Made by a program: the position numbers and the translations under genes. DNA of 64,000 bases from positions 3,039,288 to 3,103,287 of the forward strand of contig NZ_LN890328.1 in NCBI RefSeq assembly GCF_001458595.1, given 5' to 3'. Each line of letters begins with the position of its first letter. Position 1 is the first letter of the stretch. The notes beneath the pieces were generated by a model. The model saw only the letters and a program-made list of their open reading frames with translations. It ran no database searches and was not told where the DNA came from. Of this stretch, positions 61,698-64,000 are shown one piece after another. The stretch is from Clostridium neonatale. GTDB lineage: Bacteria > Bacillota > Clostridia > Clostridiales > Clostridiaceae.

Positions 61698-61825
61698 ATT
61701 AAGTATACCATAAATAATTGTAAACTTTTTGTAAACTTTTATTTTTTTTAATATTTCATTCAATTTTTTATGACAAAATATGAAAAATTTGATTATTTAC
61801 TCTTAAAATATTCTATTACTTAGAT

Positions 61826-61860
61826 AAAAATAAAGACCTCTGTAAACACAAAGGTCTTTA
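61826..61860 (-). terminator. Terminator after pyk
   Basis: TAAAGACCT/AGGTCTTTA stem (61831-61839 with 61852-61860) followed by UUUUU on the minus strand, 21 bp past the pyk stop. Confidence 0.88.
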
Positions 61861-61880
61861 TCTTATGTTAACTTTTAAAA

Positions 61881-63302
61881 TTATTTAACAACGCCAACTT
61901 TTAATAAGTTAGTAGCTCCAACTTCATTTACAGGAACTCCTGCTGCTAATACAACTGTATCTCCTGCTGCAACGAATTCGTTATTCTTAGCGATTTCAAC
62001 TGATTTTTCTAACATTTCATCAGTAGATACCATCTTATCAGCAACTACTGGGTATACTCCCCAAGAGAATGCTAATTGTCTTGCAACTATTACATCTGGA
62101 GTAACAGCTATGATTGGACATTCTGGTCTGCATTGAGAAATTCTCTTAGCAGTAGCTCCAGTTTGAGTTGAAGAAATTATAGCTGCTGCATCTAATTCGT
62201 TAGCTGCATTAGCTGCTGCTCTTGATATAACTCCTGATATAGCTGGAGTGTGTGATTTAGCTTGAGAAACTGCTACCTTGTATTCTAAAGTCTTTTCAGT
62301 TTCTTCAGCAATCTTAGCCATTGTAGAAACAGCTTCTACTGGATAATCTCCGTTAGCACTTTCACCTGATAACATTATACAATCAGTACCATCTAAGATA
62401 GCGTTAGCAACGTCTGAAACTTCAGCTCTTGTTGGTCTTGGGTTTCTGATCATTGAGTCTAACATTTGAGTTGCAGTTACAACTGGTTTACCAGCTTCAT
62501 TACATTTCTTGATGATCATTTTTTGTACAGCTGGTACGTTTTGTACTGGAATTTCAACACCTAGATCTCCTCTAGCAACCATGATTAAATCTGATTCTGC
62601 TAAAATTGAATCGATGTTATCAACACCTTCTTGGTTTTCGATCTTTGAGCAGATTAATATTCTTTCTCCGCCATTTTCATCTAAAACTTTTCTGATAGCT
62701 TTAACATCATCTGCTTTTCTAATGAAAGAAGCAGCAATCATGTTAACGCCCATTTCACAACCAAATATTAAATCTGATTTATCTTTTTCAGTTAATGCTG
62801 GTAATTTAATTGATACATTTGGAACATTAACACCTTTATAAGTTCCTACAAATCCTGTATTTTGAACTTCACATTTGATTGCATTTCCATCTATTGATTT
62901 AACAGTTAATCCTACTAAACCATCATCTATTAATATAGTGTTTCCTGGAACAACATCATTTGCTAATCCTGCATATGTAACACCACATTTAGTTGCATCA
63001 CCAACTAATTCCATATCTCCTGCATATACTGTAAATTCAGTACCTTTTTGTAATTCAATTTTCTTTGGTTCGAATTTACCAGTTCTTATTTCTGGTCCTT
63101 TAGTATCAAGAATAACAGCTACTTCTCTTCCTAATTTCTTAGCTACTTCTCTAACTTTTAAGATTCTACCTTTGTGTTCTTCATGGTCACCATGTGAAAA
63201 GTTATGTCTTGAAGCATTCATACCTGCAAGCATTACTTTTTCTAATGTTTCCATATCTTCACTAGCTGGTCCAATAGTACAAATCATTTTAGTTTTTCTC
63301 AT
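61881..63302 (-). CDS. pyk: Pyruvate kinase
   Basis: A 473-residue glycolytic enzyme converting PEP and ADP to pyruvate and ATP. It has TKMICTIGPAS at the start, NASRHNFSHG, ILDTKGPEIRTG, the potassium/metal region VARGDLGVEIP, the substrate motif MIIKKCNEAGKPVVTATQML and PRPTRAEVSDVANAILDG. The C-terminal domain ends normally, without the extra PEP-utilising domain of Bacillus pyruvate kinase. 68 bp after pfkA on the same strand, the usual Clostridium order. Codon bias toward common codons suggests high expression. Confidence 0.97.
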   Translation of the reverse strand: MRKTKMICTIGPASEDMETLEKVMLAGMNASRHNFSHGDHEEHKGRILKVREVAKKLGREVAVILDTKGPEIRTGKFEPKKIELQKGTEFTVYAGDMELVGDATKCGVTYAGLANDVVPGNTILIDDGLVGLTVKSIDGNAIKCEVQNTGFVGTYKGVNVPNVSIKLPALTEKDKSDLIFGCEMGVNMIAASFIRKADDVKAIRKVLDENGGERILICSKIENQEGVDNIDSILAESDLIMVARGDLGVEIPVQNVPAVQKMIIKKCNEAGKPVVTATQMLDSMIRNPRPTRAEVSDVANAILDGTDCIMLSGESANGDYPVEAVSTMAKIAEETEKTLEYKVAVSQAKSHTPAISGVISRAAANAANELDAAAIISSTQTGATAKRISQCRPECPIIAVTPDVIVARQLAFSWGVYPVVADKMVSTDEMLEKSVEIAKNNEFVAAGDTVVLAAGVPVNEVGATNLLKVGVVK

Positions 63303-63370
63303 TAAACTAACACTCCTCTTTTTTGGATTAAATTTATAAAATTTATATAAATAAACTATAAGCTAATTAA

Positions 63371-64000
63371 TTATGATAATACTTTTGCAATTTCATATAA
63401 TTCAGTATCAAACTTGCTTTCCATATCTAAAGCTTCGTCGATATCTTGATCTATTATCTTATTATCTCTTATTCCTATAACTCTTGATGTCTTTCCTTCT
63501 AATAATACTTCAACAGCCTTTGCACCCATTCTTGATGCTAAAACTCTATCTGAAGCACTTGGACTTCCACCTCTTTGAATATGCCCTAAAACAGTTGCTC
63601 TAGTTTCAATTCCTGTTATATTTTCAACATATTCTGCTAGTTCAAATGCGCCTCCAATTCCTTCTGCAAGGATTACTAAGTTGTGCATTTTTCCTTTATT
63701 TTTGCCTTCTAAAATAGTTTTGCAAAGCTCATCTCTATCAAAAGCTTCTACTTCTGGAACTATTATTGCTTCTGCTCCACCACAAATACCAGCATAAAGA
63801 GATAAATCTCCACAATTTCTTCCCATTACTTCTACTATTGAAACTCTTTCATGAGAAGTTGAAGTGTCCCTTATTTTATTTATTGCATCTACAACAGTAT
63901 TTAATGCTGTATCAAAACCTAATGTAAAGTCAGTGTAAGCTAAGTCATTATCTATAGTTCCTGGAATACCTATTGTCTTTATTCCAAGTTTTGATAATAA
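63371..64000 (-). CDS. pfkA: 6-phosphofructokinase, C-terminal ~210 residues (cut by window edge)
   Basis: The visible part continues to the right edge without a stop. It shows LGIKTIGIPGTIDNDLAYTD (substrate loop with catalytic Asp), TLGFDTALNTVVDAI, RVSIVEVMGRNCGDLSLYAG, GIETRATVLGHIQRGGSPSA and RVLASRMG. It phosphorylates fructose-6-phosphate with ATP, the committed step of glycolysis. An internal ATG at 63826 is not the start, because conserved sequence is in frame upstream of it. Probably co-transcribed with pyk. Confidence 0.97.
   Translation of the reverse strand, partial: LLSKLGIKTIGIPGTIDNDLAYTDFTLGFDTALNTVVDAINKIRDTSTSHERVSIVEVMGRNCGDLSLYAGICGGAEAIIVPEVEAFDRDELCKTILEGKNKGKMHNLVILAEGIGGAFELAEYVENITGIETRATVLGHIQRGGSPSASDRVLASRMGAKAVEVLLEGKTSRVIGIRDNKIIDQDIDEALDMESKFDTELYEIAKVLS

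Noticed and set aside
63371..63826. A 151-residue protein starting at an internal Met
   Set aside because: PfkA motifs continue in frame upstream to the window edge, so this is the C-terminal part of pfkA.
1..64000. CRISPR array, prophage, rRNA or tRNA genes
   Set aside because: No regularly spaced repeats, phage structural genes, or rRNA/tRNA signatures were seen; the only clear mobile gene is the IS110 transposase.

Overview
The window is very AT-rich. It carries strong GGAGG-type ribosome binding sites, several TTG/GTG starts, lysine, SAM-I and c-di-GMP-I riboswitches, a CsoR-type copper locus, two tandem signal peptidases and a pfkA-pyk pair. This fits a low-GC Firmicute of the genus Clostridium (sensu stricto), probably close to the solventogenic C. 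beijerinckii group. The genus is well supported by gene content; the species is only an impression. No rRNA, tRNA, CRISPR array or prophage was recognised.

Layout. 1-9.6 kb: the start of helD (cut by the window edge), ftsH, a DUF3006 protein and two type I signal peptidases, all leftward; then lysA behind a lysine riboswitch, a TIM-barrel protein, an intergenic region with five perfect same-strand DnaA boxes, and a DUF1700-DUF4097 pair. 9.6-12.1 kb: a structured repeat element split by an IS110-family insertion sequence whose upstream non-coding end is a candidate bridge RNA. 12.1-22.3 kb: a chemoreceptor, an aminotransferase, an AlaX-type editing protein, a csoR-copA-copZ copper operon with promoter and operator visible, a PAS-GGDEF-HD-GYP c-di-GMP enzyme, and a small frameshifted gene. 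22.4-26 kb: a SAM-I riboswitch followed by two trans-sulfuration enzymes, a second, uninterrupted copy of the structured repeat, and a CPBP membrane protease.

27-35.5 kb is an iron/heme region. It holds a large surface protein with about seven NEAT-like domains, three small co-directional genes and a two-gene ABC transporter, with Fur-box-like sites in front of both transcription units. 35.7-43.6 kb: a dCache chemoreceptor, an acyltransferase behind a c-di-GMP-I riboswitch and terminator, small enzymes, and a WYL regulator / zinc ribbon / radical SAM cassette. 44-57.8 kb: an alpha-glucan module with a two-component system (YesN/YesM type), a maltose-type ABC transporter without its ATPase, an orphan solute-binding lipoprotein, a GDE-type debranching enzyme and pullulanase. 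58-64 kb: a DMT exporter, a DODA-type dioxygenase, rlmD, a candidate small RNA, pyk and the 3' part of pfkA.

The most unusual feature is the pair of roughly 0.7-0.8 kb repeats at 9.67-12.04 and 25.25-25.95 kb. Each has two inward-facing units of about 225 nt that can fold into long nested hairpins. The internal-loop sequences are conserved, while the stem sequences change on both strands and keep their pairing. Comparing the two copies also gives an empty site for the IS110 element.
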